Shown here one piece after another: positions 19,045-31,136 of a DNA stretch of 64,000 nt (the first letter of the stretch is position 1; each line of letters begins with the position of its first letter). Location of the stretch: the NCBI RefSeq assembly GCF_000948985.2, contig NZ_CP059733.1:2604001-2668000 (forward strand), read 5' to 3'. The notes under the pieces were generated by a model, which saw only the letters and a program-made list of their open reading frames with translations, was not told the DNA's origin and searched no databases. This DNA comes from Thalassomonas viridans. GTDB taxonomy: Bacteria; Pseudomonadota; Gammaproteobacteria; Enterobacterales; Alteromonadaceae. A program made the position numbers and the translations under genes.

Positions 19045-19352
19045 GCGCATCTCGCTAAGGGCAAGGCCTGAAGCAACAGTGATTAACGAATGTGATTAAT
19101 CATTTTCTCTTTAAATTAATTTGAAGAAAAGTTCTTTAACAATTAGTTATCATGCAATTTGTGTGGACACTCACGTTAATGTTGATTTTACATAGTTCTT
19201 CCATTACTTGGTAAGAGCATAAAAAACAACTTAATGATGAATGACACACAAAACTATTATTCATAGTTTTACGTTTGGTTTCGCTTTTCAAAGCGGAGAC
19301 AAACTAGTACAGATTCATTGAGTCAGAGAGCTTGTCTCTCACAAACGATTTT

Positions 19353-20892
<1,540 letters not shown>

Positions 20893-21216
20893 TCTTGAAG
20901 TAAAACAACTTAACTTTGGCATAAGCCGTTGAGTGTTCACACAAATGGTATGATAACCAACTTCTAATCGAATGAGATTAGATGTGTTCTTTAACAATCT
21001 GGAAAGCTGATATAAATACCCGGTATTTATTATGTCGCGTAATAAATACCAACTGATACATAATCTCCTTGTTATGTATCACGATAGCGCAAGCTATCAA
21101 CTCTTATTCAAGCATCCAAACAACTTTGTTTGGTTTAGTGCGTGAAAATGTCAGGCTTTACAACTTAATCCGGTTTAGTCACCGGATATTCTATGGGAAA
21201 CCATTTGGGGTTGTAT
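20893..21216 (+). other. 16S-23S internal spacer without tRNA genes
   Basis: About 320 bases carrying a boxA-like TGTTCTTTAACAATCTGG and several short inverted repeats (for example TAAATACC and GGTATTTA), but no cloverleaf, CCA-adjacent acceptor or TTCGA T-loop of tRNA-Ile, Ala or Glu. Confidence 0.8.
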
Positions 21217-24100
<2,884 letters not shown>

Positions 24101-24203
24101 ACAACACCCAAGTGGTTTTAAAGAGTGTATGTCTGACGAAAAGAATCACGCACTGAATTGAATAAGATAAATATTTACAACGCTTTCCAAGATTGACAGT
24201 TTT

Positions 24204-24321
24204 TGTCTAGCGACAATAGCACTGTGGTACCACCTGATCCCATGCCGAACTCAGAAGTGAAACGCAGTAGCGCCGATGGTAGTGTGGGAGGTCCCATGTG
24301 AGAGTAGGACATTGCTAGACT
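24204..24321 (+). rRNA. rrf: 5S ribosomal RNA
   Basis: About 118 bases with terminal helix TGTCTAGC / GCTAGAC and the conserved core CCCATGCCGAACTCAGAAGTGAAACG. No tRNA lies between 23S and 5S. Followed by a strong terminator. Confidence 0.96.
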
Positions 24322-24334
24322 TCTATCTAGAGAA

Positions 24335-24361
24335 ACCCGCAGCTAATGCTGCGGGTTTTTT
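24335..24361 (+). terminator. rrn terminator T1
   Basis: AACCCGCAG-CTAATG-CTGCGGGTT followed by a run of T. It lies 14 bases after 5S. Confidence 0.9.
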
Positions 24362-24370
24362 GCTATTTAC

Positions 24371-24560
24371 GCTAGGGATGATAGCAACGTGGTACCACCT
24401 GATCCCATGCGCTCTTTGTGGCCGCGGCGCTTAGAAGTGACCGCTCCAGTGCATCCTGCTCTCGCGGTATTAGTGCATCCTTGCACGTCAAACGCAGTAG
24501 CGCCGCTGGTAATAGCGTGTGGGTGGTCATCTCTTTATGTGAGAGTTGGACATTGCTAAG
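24371..24560 (+). pseudogene. Degenerate second 5S rRNA copy with insertions
   Basis: Blocks of 5S sequence appear in the right order: GTGGTACCACCTGATCCCATG, AGAAGTGA, AACGCAGTAGCGCC, GTGTGGG, ATGTGAGAGT and GGACATTGCTA. Between them lie foreign stretches: about 17 bases replacing loop C, about 50 bases between AGAAGTGA and AACGCAG (with AGTGCATCC twice), and short additions in the 3' half. The terminal helix has decayed. It lies between two terminators, so normal 5S function is improbable; an expressed structured RNA cannot be excluded. Confidence 0.8.
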
Positions 24561-24572
24561 CACCTATTAAGA

Positions 24573-24602
24573 AAAGCCCGACTCAATGAGTCGGGCTTTT
24601 TG
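24573..24602. terminator. Terminator T2 after the 5S remnant
   Basis: AAAAGCCCGACTC-AATG-AGTCGGGCTTTTT, with T/A runs on both sides. It backs up the rrn terminator and can end the convergent channel gene on the minus strand. Confidence 0.85.
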
Positions 24603-24646
24603 CTTTTGTCTCTAGCAAAAGAAAATTTAATTGAAGGCTGAGGCTT

Positions 24647-25630
24647 CTATCTTGTCATTTTTTTTACGAATACCACTACGAAGAGGGCTATGGTAAAACT
24701 GCCGGTAAAAGCCTCTACAGCGGCTATAGTGCGGGAAACACCTACGGGGGTGAAGTCGCCGTAGCCGAGAGTGGTAAAGGTGACTACAGAATAATATAAG
24801 CAGGAGAGGTATAAACTGAAGTTATCTTTAAAGCTGGCATCGCTGTCAAATGTCTGGATATCTCCCTGATAATTAAGTCCGGTCATGGCGTAGATGAAGG
24901 CACAGCAAATTATGATGAGTATGGAAATACCTATGATACGTACAGGGGCTTCGCCGTAACCGCAAAATAAATCGATAACTTTTGATGTCAATCGTTTAGT
25001 GCTAAATTTGGGAAGCTGCATTCTGCGCATGGTAAGCTCTTTTTGGATAAACTCTCCTGCCATAGCAAAAATCCCTTCCCGCTCTGCATGTTTCCTTAAA
25101 TCGCGGTAAATTTCTTCAGCCTGTTCAAAATAGTCATTTGCCTGGGTATGGTTTTTCTCTTTTCGTGCCTGGTGAGCGAGTTGTTCTTGCCTGAGTTTTT
25201 TTCCTATTCGTAAATTTTCTACTTTACTGTGAGTCCAGCGGACACCAAGTAAGTTAGCTTGTTGTAGTGAGGCGCAATTAAGGTTGGCATAGCGCAAGTC
25301 AGTTTTCATTAAACTGGCCTGATTAAAAGTGATATTGAACAGGTGGGCGCCTTCCAGATCTGCCCGGTACAGGTCGGCATAAGAAAAGTCATAACCGGTT
25401 TTTTTATTATGATTAACCAGATCGATTTCTTTTAATTGGGCTCGTTTGAGGCTGATCCCCCTTAAGAGTCCACCACTTTTCGCATACTTTTCTAGTGCTT
25501 CTTTGATTTCCGGTCCTGTTTTGTCCACGGCCGGATCATGCCAAAAGCATAAGCCGGTTTCATTGGCTTCACACGAGCAGCTATAACCTTCAGGGTCTTT
25601 ATACTGGCACTGGGGCTTTTCTTGATCCAT
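24647..25630 (-). CDS. Pentapeptide-repeat potassium channel-like membrane protein
   Basis: About 327 residues from ATG 25630, which is better spaced from AAGGAAG than the ATG at 25636. In order (longer numbering): a Cys/His-rich N-terminus (about 10-34), pentapeptide repeats A(D/N)LxX (about 61-130), a charged helical linker (145-205), membrane segment 1 (232-252), a pore helix with selectivity filter TTLGYGD (288-294) and membrane segment 2 (303-325). The filter is that of K+ channels; the topology is a two-helix channel with a cytoplasmic domain N-terminal. The ligand or stimulus is unknown. It is monocistronic. Confidence 0.85.
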   Translation of the reverse strand: MDQEKPQCQYKDPEGYSCSCEANETGLCFWHDPAVDKTGPEIKEALEKYAKSGGLLRGISLKRAQLKEIDLVNHNKKTGYDFSYADLYRADLEGAHLFNITFNQASLMKTDLRYANLNCASLQQANLLGVRWTHSKVENLRIGKKLRQEQLAHQARKEKNHTQANDYFEQAEEIYRDLRKHAEREGIFAMAGEFIQKELTMRRMQLPKFSTKRLTSKVIDLFCGYGEAPVRIIGISILIIICCAFIYAMTGLNYQGDIQTFDSDASFKDNFSLYLSCLYYSVVTFTTLGYGDFTPVGVSRTIAAVEAFTGSFTIALFVVVFVKKMTR

Positions 25631-25734
25631 TAACATGGGCTTCCTTTTATTTATTAATACAGTATAGTTACCGAACTTGAAAATGCTGCGTTTGGTATGT
25701 TTTTTATGCCAAGCATATAAAAGTGAAGGTGATT

Positions 25735-26223
25735 ATGAATATTCAATTATGTATTGCGGACTATAAGGATGAACAACAGGGTAAGGATTTATTGATGTTG
25801 TTAAATGCTTACGCGCTCGATCCTATGGGGGGAGAAGAGCCGTTAACAGATTATGTTAAAGAGAACTTGTTGACCGCTTTGTCCCAGCGTCCAAATATGT
25901 TTACTCTATTGTGCTACCTGGACGGGAAGCCGGCTGGTTTGATTAACTGCATCGAGAGTTTTTCTACTTTTAGCTGCAAACCTGTGATTAATATTCATGA
26001 TGTCGTGGTATTACCCTTTTACCGTGGATATGGTTTGTCTGAGAAAATGTTGCAGGAAGTTGAGAGTATTGCCAGGAAGAAGGGCTGTTGTAAGCTGACA
26101 CTGGAAGTGCTGCAAGGTAATGCCGTAGCGCAAAAAGCCTACAAAAAGTTTGGATTTTCAGGTTATGAGCTTGATCCTGAAATGGGGCAAGCAATGTTCT
26201 GGGATAAAAAGATCACCTGCTGA
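25735..26223 (+). CDS. GNAT family N-acetyltransferase
   Basis: About 162 residues from ATG 25735, which has AAGGTG upstream; the in-frame GTG at 25723 overlaps that site. The GNAT motif A is visible as VVVLPFYRGYGLSEKMLQEVESIARKKG, with LEVLQGNAVAQKAYKKFGF as motif B. Substrate is unknown. Confidence 0.85.
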   Translation: MNIQLCIADYKDEQQGKDLLMLLNAYALDPMGGEEPLTDYVKENLLTALSQRPNMFTLLCYLDGKPAGLINCIESFSTFSCKPVINIHDVVVLPFYRGYGLSEKMLQEVESIARKKGCCKLTLEVLQGNAVAQKAYKKFGFSGYELDPEMGQAMFWDKKITC

Positions 26224-26256
26224 GCTGGTCGCTGAGGGAAAATATTTAGTGGTTAT

Positions 26257-26286
26257 AAGCCCCGGGCATGATATTGCGGGGCTGTT
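26257..26286 (+). terminator. Weak hairpin after the acetyltransferase gene
   Basis: AGCCCCG / CGGGGCT stem around a 13-base loop followed by GTTT. Only a short T run, so moderate support. Confidence 0.4.
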
Positions 26287-26328
26287 TGGCGTTATTTACA
26301 AGCATTCTCAGATGAGCAGAAGTATATT

Positions 26329-26697
26329 TTAGAAGGAGATAGGTCGTCTTTTTCGGCCCTGGTGTATTTCCGGCTCAACTGTTTTTTTAGAAGACTTTTT
26401 CTTAGGATGAGACGGTTGCTGTGTCTTTTTGGGGCCTTTCGCTTCAGGCTCTGACACAGCTTCTGCCTGTACTAAACGGATCTGGATGGTATCGCCGTTA
26501 AATTCTATGATATCGCCGTCAAAAACCTTTTTACGTTTTTGATATTCTACTTCGTTGTTTAGCAGGACATAGCCTTCGCTAATGACTATTTTAGCTTCAC
26601 CGCCGCCGCCAACCATGTTGGCTATCTTGAGTAACTGGCAAAGTGCTATCGGTTGCTCAGTTATTTCTACTATCTGATATTCAGTGTCTTCTTGCAT
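26329..26697 (-). CDS. S4-domain RNA-binding protein (YbcJ-like) with basic tail
   Basis: A 122-residue protein from ATG 26697. The first 70 residues form an S4 domain: ALCQLLKIANMVGGGGEAKIVISEGYVLLNNEVEYQKRKKVFDGDIIEF, as in E. coli YbcJ. A proline- and lysine-rich C-terminal tail (KKTQQPSHPKKKSSKK...GRKRRPISF) extends it. It probably binds structured RNA, perhaps rRNA; the target is not known. Confidence 0.85.
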   Translation of the reverse strand: MQEDTEYQIVEITEQPIALCQLLKIANMVGGGGEAKIVISEGYVLLNNEVEYQKRKKVFDGDIIEFNGDTIQIRLVQAEAVSEPEAKGPKKTQQPSHPKKKSSKKTVEPEIHQGRKRRPISF

Positions 26698-26852
26698 ATT
26701 TTTCTCTAAATTAACTTTATTGAGGCGGTTTACTTTCAACAGGTTGTTATTCTAGCATGTTGGCGAATAAGCGGGTTAGTAGTATCTGCTCTTGGTTCAA
26801 GTGACCGGTGGAATAAAAATGAACGCTTTTTAATCTTTTTTCATAATTTGAC

Positions 26853-26880
26853 TTGCATCAAACTTTTTTATCTATATAAT
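26853..26880 (+). promoter_or_regulatory. Probable sigma-70 promoter of riboswitch-DUF3718 unit 2
   Basis: TTGCAT (26853-26858), 16 bases, TATAAT (26875-26880), ending 13 bases before the aptamer. The -35 and spacing match those of unit 1. Confidence 0.7.
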
Positions 26881-26892
26881 ACGCCGCGCAAG

Positions 26893-26992
26893 AAACGGCA
26901 AGATACCTGAAAGGGTATTACGCAAAGCTTCCGGTCTAAGGGTATTTACCTATGATAGCGGGGCCTCCTAAGCTGAAGAGGTAACTTTGCGT
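26893..26992 (+). promoter_or_regulatory. Cyclic-di-GMP-I (GEMM) riboswitch upstream of DUF3718 gene 2
   Basis: GGCAAG, stem ATACC-TGAAA-GGGTAT, ACGCAAAGC, CCGGTCTAAGGG, loop, CCTATGATAGCGGGG and CCTCC match the GEMM-I aptamer in order; CCGGTCTAAGGG is identical to unit 1. Downstream, CTTTGCGT (26985-26992) is exactly complementary to ACGCAAAG in the aptamer (26920-26927), a likely alternative fold. No T run follows it, so termination is less obvious than in unit 1. Confidence 0.92.
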
Positions 26993-27032
26993 CTGTTTCA
27001 CTAATTCTTATTTGTTGATGAAAGGTTATCTG

Positions 27033-27377
27033 ATGAAAAAATTACTTCTTGTCCCTGCTGTTGCTTTAATGTCTGTTGTTTCTACTCCTGCTGTACAGGC
27101 TGCAGATATTGCACAATCAATCTGTGAGTATGTTTCTGCTGATGATAAAGGTCGTCTGCGTTCTTTCCTGAAATCAAATAAAATTAAAATCCGTAACGTT
27201 TTTGACGGCGTTCAGTGTAACGGTCAAAACCTGTTGGCTTTCGCATCACAGAACAATTCTTTAGTTACCGGTACATTAATGATCAACAAATTACCAAAGA
27301 GAAAAGTAGAAGGCGTTTTAGCTTCTATCCAATCTCCTGAATTAACTGCTGCTGCACAAAAACGCATCAACGGTTAA
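27033..27377 (+). CDS. DUF3718 family secreted protein (copy 2)
   Basis: A 114-residue protein from ATG 27033 (MKKLLLVP), with AAAGG upstream. The signal peptide ends near VQA/ADIAQ. The mature protein has IAQSICEYVSADDKGRLRSFLKSNKIKIRNVFDGVQCNGQNLLAFA, nearly the same as copy 1, with two cysteines at corresponding places. Probably periplasmic or secreted; function unknown. The riboswitch ties its expression to cyclic-di-GMP. A strong terminator follows, making it a one-gene unit. Confidence 0.87.
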   Translation: MKKLLLVPAVALMSVVSTPAVQAADIAQSICEYVSADDKGRLRSFLKSNKIKIRNVFDGVQCNGQNLLAFASQNNSLVTGTLMINKLPKRKVEGVLASIQSPELTAAAQKRING

Positions 27378-27412
27378 TATTAAGCCCTAAAGGCTCGCTG
27401 TAAAATCTATCT

Positions 27413-27444
27413 AAGCCCGGTGTTCACTACACCGGGCTTTTTTA
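27413..27444 (+). terminator. Terminator after DUF3718 gene 2
   Basis: AAGCCCGGTGT / ACACCGGGCTT stem, TCACT-type loop, then TTTTT. Confidence 0.88.
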
Positions 27445-27584
27445 TTTACAGGATGTAATGTATGCCATGAGCTCATGGATGAGCAGAAATAATGGTGGCT
27501 GTAAAAAACGGGACAGAAGATTTACTTATATGAGACTTAAAGTGAATGTCGTAATAATAAGTGGTTGAATTGTAAACTATTAAC

Positions 27585-27600
27585 TGGCATGAGATGTGCT
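27585..27600 (+). promoter_or_regulatory. Sigma-54 type -24/-12 promoter of PEP-CTERM metalloprotease gene
   Basis: TGGCATGAGATGTGCT: GG and GC elements are separated by exactly 10 bases as RpoN requires, about 60 bases before the start codon. Confidence 0.75.
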
Positions 27601-27659
27601 AGTTATTTGTGTGGTAATTTTGCCATTAATTTGACAAATAGAAAGGATCTTCTCTTCTT

Positions 27660-28493
27660 ATGTATAAGAACAAAATGCAAAAAACTCATGTGAATAACCT
27701 GTTTTCCCTGGTTGTTCTGACCCTGTTAGTGATGCTGTTATCGTTAAGACCCGTTAAGGCATCGACCATTATTTTAGACTTCACCTCTAATCCATCAACC
27801 AATATCTTCGGCGTTTCTACCAATGCCTTTGACTCTTCTCCTTTTGGTTTTACCGGCTTATCGCACAACCAGGTTATCGAAAGTATTTTTGATACTGTGG
27901 TCGAGGACTTCTTCGGATATGTTTATCCGAGCCTGCCACCGGGTAAAGAGCTGGATCTTGACTTTGAAATCGGCACTATCGGCTCGGGACCACAAAATGG
28001 TGACAGCGATTATTCATATTTTAAAATCGGCGAAGATTACCAGAATCAAACCGGTTCACTGGGGCATGCCTGTCTCAGCTGTGCTTTACCTGATTATTTC
28101 ACCTATTCGCCGGGAGCCGTAGTCGGCTCTATTTTTACCGACAATTTGTTAAATCTGGCCCAATTGGCGTTAACCGATGATGACAGAATTAATCTGATTG
28201 CCGGTACCACTTCCCATGAAATCGGCCATGCCTTGTCATTGCCTCATCCATCAGGTGCCGAGGCGAATCCGGGGGAGTCCAGCTTTGGTTTGATGGGGAC
28301 CGGCGCATCGCCGGCTAATATGCCTAATGGCGAGCGTATTTTAGATCGTGCATTTTCTTACAGTAACTTTGACCGGTTGATCAGTGCCATTGGTTTACGT
28401 GATATCAGCGTAGAGGTGCCTGAACCGGGGACAGTTATGCTGATGTTATTGAGCCTGGGATTAATGGTTTCGAGACGAAAGCTGATTAAGTAA
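27660..28493 (+). CDS. PEP-CTERM protein with metzincin-type zinc protease motif
   Basis: A 277-residue secreted protein. After a signal segment (about 12-35), residues 186-196 read HEIGHALSLPH, the HExxHxxxxxH zinc signature of metzincins, and Met212 in SFGLMGTG fits the Met-turn. The C-terminus has VPEPGT (253-258), a hydrophobic stretch and SRRK, the exosortase sorting signal, so it is probably processed and delivered to the surface or exopolysaccharide. No propeptide cysteine switch is obvious. A sigma-54 type promoter precedes it. Confidence 0.85.
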   Translation: MYKNKMQKTHVNNLFSLVVLTLLVMLLSLRPVKASTIILDFTSNPSTNIFGVSTNAFDSSPFGFTGLSHNQVIESIFDTVVEDFFGYVYPSLPPGKELDLDFEIGTIGSGPQNGDSDYSYFKIGEDYQNQTGSLGHACLSCALPDYFTYSPGAVVGSIFTDNLLNLAQLALTDDDRINLIAGTTSHEIGHALSLPHPSGAEANPGESSFGLMGTGASPANMPNGERILDRAFSYSNFDRLISAIGLRDISVEVPEPGTVMLMLLSLGLMVSRRKLIK

Positions 28494-28522
28494 AGTTATT
28501 TTTAGGTGAAGTCTTAGAAAAT

Positions 28523-28553
28523 ATGGTATCAGTACGCGCTGGACTGATACCAT
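28523..28553. terminator. Hairpin between convergent PEP-CTERM and CDPS-operon genes
   Basis: ATGGTATCAGT / ACTGATACCAT stem around CGCGCTGG-type loop. The flanks are A/T-rich in both directions, so it may end both transcripts. Confidence 0.6.
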
Positions 28554-28580
28554 TAATAAAATAGTCGCAATAAGCCCCCC

Positions 28581-29105
28581 TTACTTTCCTAATGTTTTGT
28601 TTGCGCACAAAATATCAAGGTCCCCCGGGGGCTGTGGTACATTATTTTTTAATCCTTTAATGTAACGGGCGAAACGTAGCCCGACAGCTGTATTGTTGTT
28701 ATCATCCAGGAATTCATTCATAAAATCGTTTTTTAGCATTTTTTGCATCATGGTTTCGATATCTTTCCACACAGGCTCAGATATTAAACCGCTGCACCTC
28801 ATATAAAATAAACTCTCATAATCGCTGGACATCGTATAAGCGACTAATTTTTCTTTATCCAAGTTAAAAATATCTTCGGCAATGTCCGGAGCAACTTCTA
28901 ATAAAATCCGGTTCATTCTTTGTCTGTGACCATGTACTGCCTGATGGGCCTCAAGTACAACAGATTTTTTTATTTCACTGATATTAAAGTTCATTTGCAG
29001 TGTCTGGTAGGCAATAAACATCAGGGTGAACACCATTGCCAGGATTTCCATCAGTTTGCCATGCTCATTCATGAAGGCGGATAATTTTCGGAATACTTTG
29101 ATCAT
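28581..29105 (-). CDS. Small membrane-anchored protein of unknown function, in operon with CDPS
   Basis: A 174-residue protein with a single membrane segment (about 19-38, MEILAMVFTLMFIAYQTLQM) and a helical charged soluble part (SEIKKSVVLEAHQAVHGHRQRMNRILLEV...), ending FARYIKGLKNN. I do not recognise the family with certainty. It starts 15 bases after the cyclodipeptide synthase stop, so the two are co-transcribed; a role in handling or anchoring the product machinery is possible but unproven. Confidence 0.7.
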   Translation of the reverse strand: MIKVFRKLSAFMNEHGKLMEILAMVFTLMFIAYQTLQMNFNISEIKKSVVLEAHQAVHGHRQRMNRILLEVAPDIAEDIFNLDKEKLVAYTMSSDYESLFYMRCSGLISEPVWKDIETMMQKMLKNDFMNEFLDDNNNTAVGLRFARYIKGLKNNVPQPPGDLDILCANKTLGK

Positions 29106-29120
29106 TGTCTTTTTCCTCTA

Positions 29121-29759
29121 TTAGCAATAGATAGATTCCAGGGAGATAAAGGTCCGGTTAAGCACAGGCTTATGCAGAATTTCCTTTAACTCTGGGGTGT
29201 GATATTTATACAGATATTTGATCAACCCTTCTTCTTCACGCCGGTATAATTCAATCTGTGCGCCGTATATTTCCGTCATATACAGGCTGATGGCCGTTTC
29301 CTCAATGATGTAAAACTTTTGCAATAACAGTGTTTCGGCATTAACTTGTTCACTGTTGAGAAAGCGGATTATCAGTTTGTTTGCCAGGCTATGCACATAA
29401 TCACGGAGTACCGGATTGTTGGCAACCAGGGCTTCAACATTAGACAATATGCCATGATAAGAAAGGGAGTCTGAGACTAATTCCCAGGTATTTATCTCGG
29501 TGGTTTTATTGGGAATACCACAATTATTGAGTGTCCGTTTAAATTGCGCGACTTCTTTGTCAACCTTAGCGCTGATAAAGTCGTGGCTCCCGACATTACG
29601 CATTTTATAAATAATGACGCGTAATTGATCGCAAATTAATATTTGCGCATTACTGCATAACGGCAGTACATAGCTTTTAATAAACTCAAGTACTTTCGTC
29701 GAGTAATAATGATTGCCGAGGCTGATAGGAATAAAGACGGTGTCATTTTTAGTGATCAT
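29121..29759 (-). CDS. Probable tRNA-dependent cyclodipeptide synthase
   Basis: A 212-residue protein resembling cyclodipeptide synthases, which use two aminoacyl-tRNAs to make diketopiperazines. The N-terminal FIPISLGNHYYS places Ser13 where the aminoacyl-accepting serine of AlbC (ISAGN) lies, with Gly15, Asn16 and Tyr18. Next come the Rossmann-like ILICDQLRVIIY and the NTWELVSDSLSY segment. Tyr150-x3-Glu154 (YIIEE) match the catalytic Tyr/Glu pair, and Tyr172 in IELYRR the later conserved tyrosine, here followed by Arg rather than His or Pro. The length is at the short end for the family. The product cannot be predicted. The ATG follows GAGGAA. Confidence 0.7.
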   Translation of the reverse strand: MITKNDTVFIPISLGNHYYSTKVLEFIKSYVLPLCSNAQILICDQLRVIIYKMRNVGSHDFISAKVDKEVAQFKRTLNNCGIPNKTTEINTWELVSDSLSYHGILSNVEALVANNPVLRDYVHSLANKLIIRFLNSEQVNAETLLLQKFYIIEETAISLYMTEIYGAQIELYRREEEGLIKYLYKYHTPELKEILHKPVLNRTFISLESIYC

Positions 29760-30060
29760 GATTTTATTTCCTCAGTAGAATAATCCAGAAGCTTAGAAAA
29801 CAGCACTCGCTGATTTTCTCAAGCCGGGCTGGATATTTATTGCTGTTTCATTGCTATCCAAAATACGCAGATAGCCCGGGCAAGCCTCAATTTAAAACGA
29901 CAAACAGCAGTATCGCCATGAAGGGGGCAACAGCTGTTTCAAGGCTATTCCCATCTAGTGGTCTGAGATCTTTAATTCTCTCACCGGTATCGGCATTTAT
30001 TTGCCGGTTTATAACCTGGCTTGATTGCATGGCGGTATAAAAATATTAGGGGGACAAGCA

Positions 30061-30873
30061 TCACCGGGTGACTGCAGCTACTGCTGCCAGCATTTTTTCT
30101 GCCGTTGATTGGGTTATTTTAACCTGTATAACTTCATCCATATTTTTCAGATTACGCCTGGTTTTGAGTGTTAAGGGGAGGTTTTCAGGTAACTCCCCGA
30201 AAATAGCCTGGTAGAAGACTAGGGCCGATAAATAGGTGCCCTGAAGTGACGGATGAATTTTATCCGGGAGATGAAGCATCATTTCTGGTGCCGTCTGGCT
30301 GAGCCGCTGCCAGGCCTGTGCTACCGGAACAACCCGGCCTCCGGCAGCTTGTGCCAGTTTGGCATATAAGGCGTTGGTTTGCTGGTACATTTGGGGAACA
30401 AAAGCTTTAAAGGCCGCTTTTTCCTGCTCATCCCGGTAGCTGTCTACCCAGTCGGGTATGCCGTTATAGGCCCAGGTGTTAAATAAGAGAACCTGGCTGT
30501 TTTGTTGTACTGCCGTTTGGGCAAACAAGAGGCCATAGTGAAGGGTCTTATCCGGCTGATCAATCGCGCTGGCACTGGCATCCTGCAATACAACAAAATG
30601 CCATTTTTCGGCCTTGATTTTTTGTTGGGCAAGGCCCGATTGCCAGTGCTCTATTAATGCCGTGCTGTTTCTTAATTCTGCACCGACAACAAGGGCTTTA
30701 TGATTGGCGCGGGCAAGGGCCTGTAATACATCGGGTAAATAGTTGTTTCCGGTCAAGCTGTTGCCGATAAAGAAAATCTTTAATGGAGGCTCAGGGGGGT
30801 CTGTGTGGCTGCAGGAAATTAAGCTTGTGAGCAAAATGCACAGGACAAGCAGGGAATACCTGGGGTTGTTCAT
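30061..30873 (-). CDS. SGNH/GDSL-type hydrolase lipoprotein
   Basis: A 270-residue lipoprotein: signal peptide with lipobox LISC (lipidated Cys21), then an SGNH fold with FFIGNSLT (nucleophile Ser39), Asn42/Asn43, and the C-terminal DKIHPS motif (Asp204, His207). The substrate may be acyl esters or acetylated glycans; not determinable. The 300 bases before CDPS (29760-30060) hold no credible gene. It is followed by no clear terminator. Confidence 0.8.
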   Translation of the reverse strand: MNNPRYSLLVLCILLTSLISCSHTDPPEPPLKIFFIGNSLTGNNYLPDVLQALARANHKALVVGAELRNSTALIEHWQSGLAQQKIKAEKWHFVVLQDASASAIDQPDKTLHYGLLFAQTAVQQNSQVLLFNTWAYNGIPDWVDSYRDEQEKAAFKAFVPQMYQQTNALYAKLAQAAGGRVVPVAQAWQRLSQTAPEMMLHLPDKIHPSLQGTYLSALVFYQAIFGELPENLPLTLKTRRNLKNMDEVIQVKITQSTAEKMLAAVAAVTR

Positions 30874-31136
30874 GTAAAAGTCCGTTTTTGTTAAACCGGT
30901 TTACTGTTGAGAACAGTTAAAGCCGTTTATTTTCTATCTGGCAGTATATCACTTGTGTTTCTTTTTGGGGCCTTGCTTTAAAGGCAGTATCCCGGAATGT
31001 CCGCCGCTCAGTATCAGCTGTTTTTTCTTACGTTGCTTTTAGTGCCAAAAGAGAAATACTTGTAAAGTGGTACGACCACATGTCAGAATATTCGTTAGTT
31101 AATTTCGGTTTTACCTCCTGCTGACGGAACTTGATA

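Noticed and set aside
20893..21216. Inverted repeats in the 16S-23S spacer considered as a diverged tRNA
   Set aside because: No anticodon/T-loop pattern and no acceptor stem; they look like rRNA processing stems.
29840..30040. A 66-codon frame between the cyclodipeptide synthase and SGNH lipoprotein genes
   Set aside because: No ribosome site, no recognisable composition and no signal peptide; probably chance.
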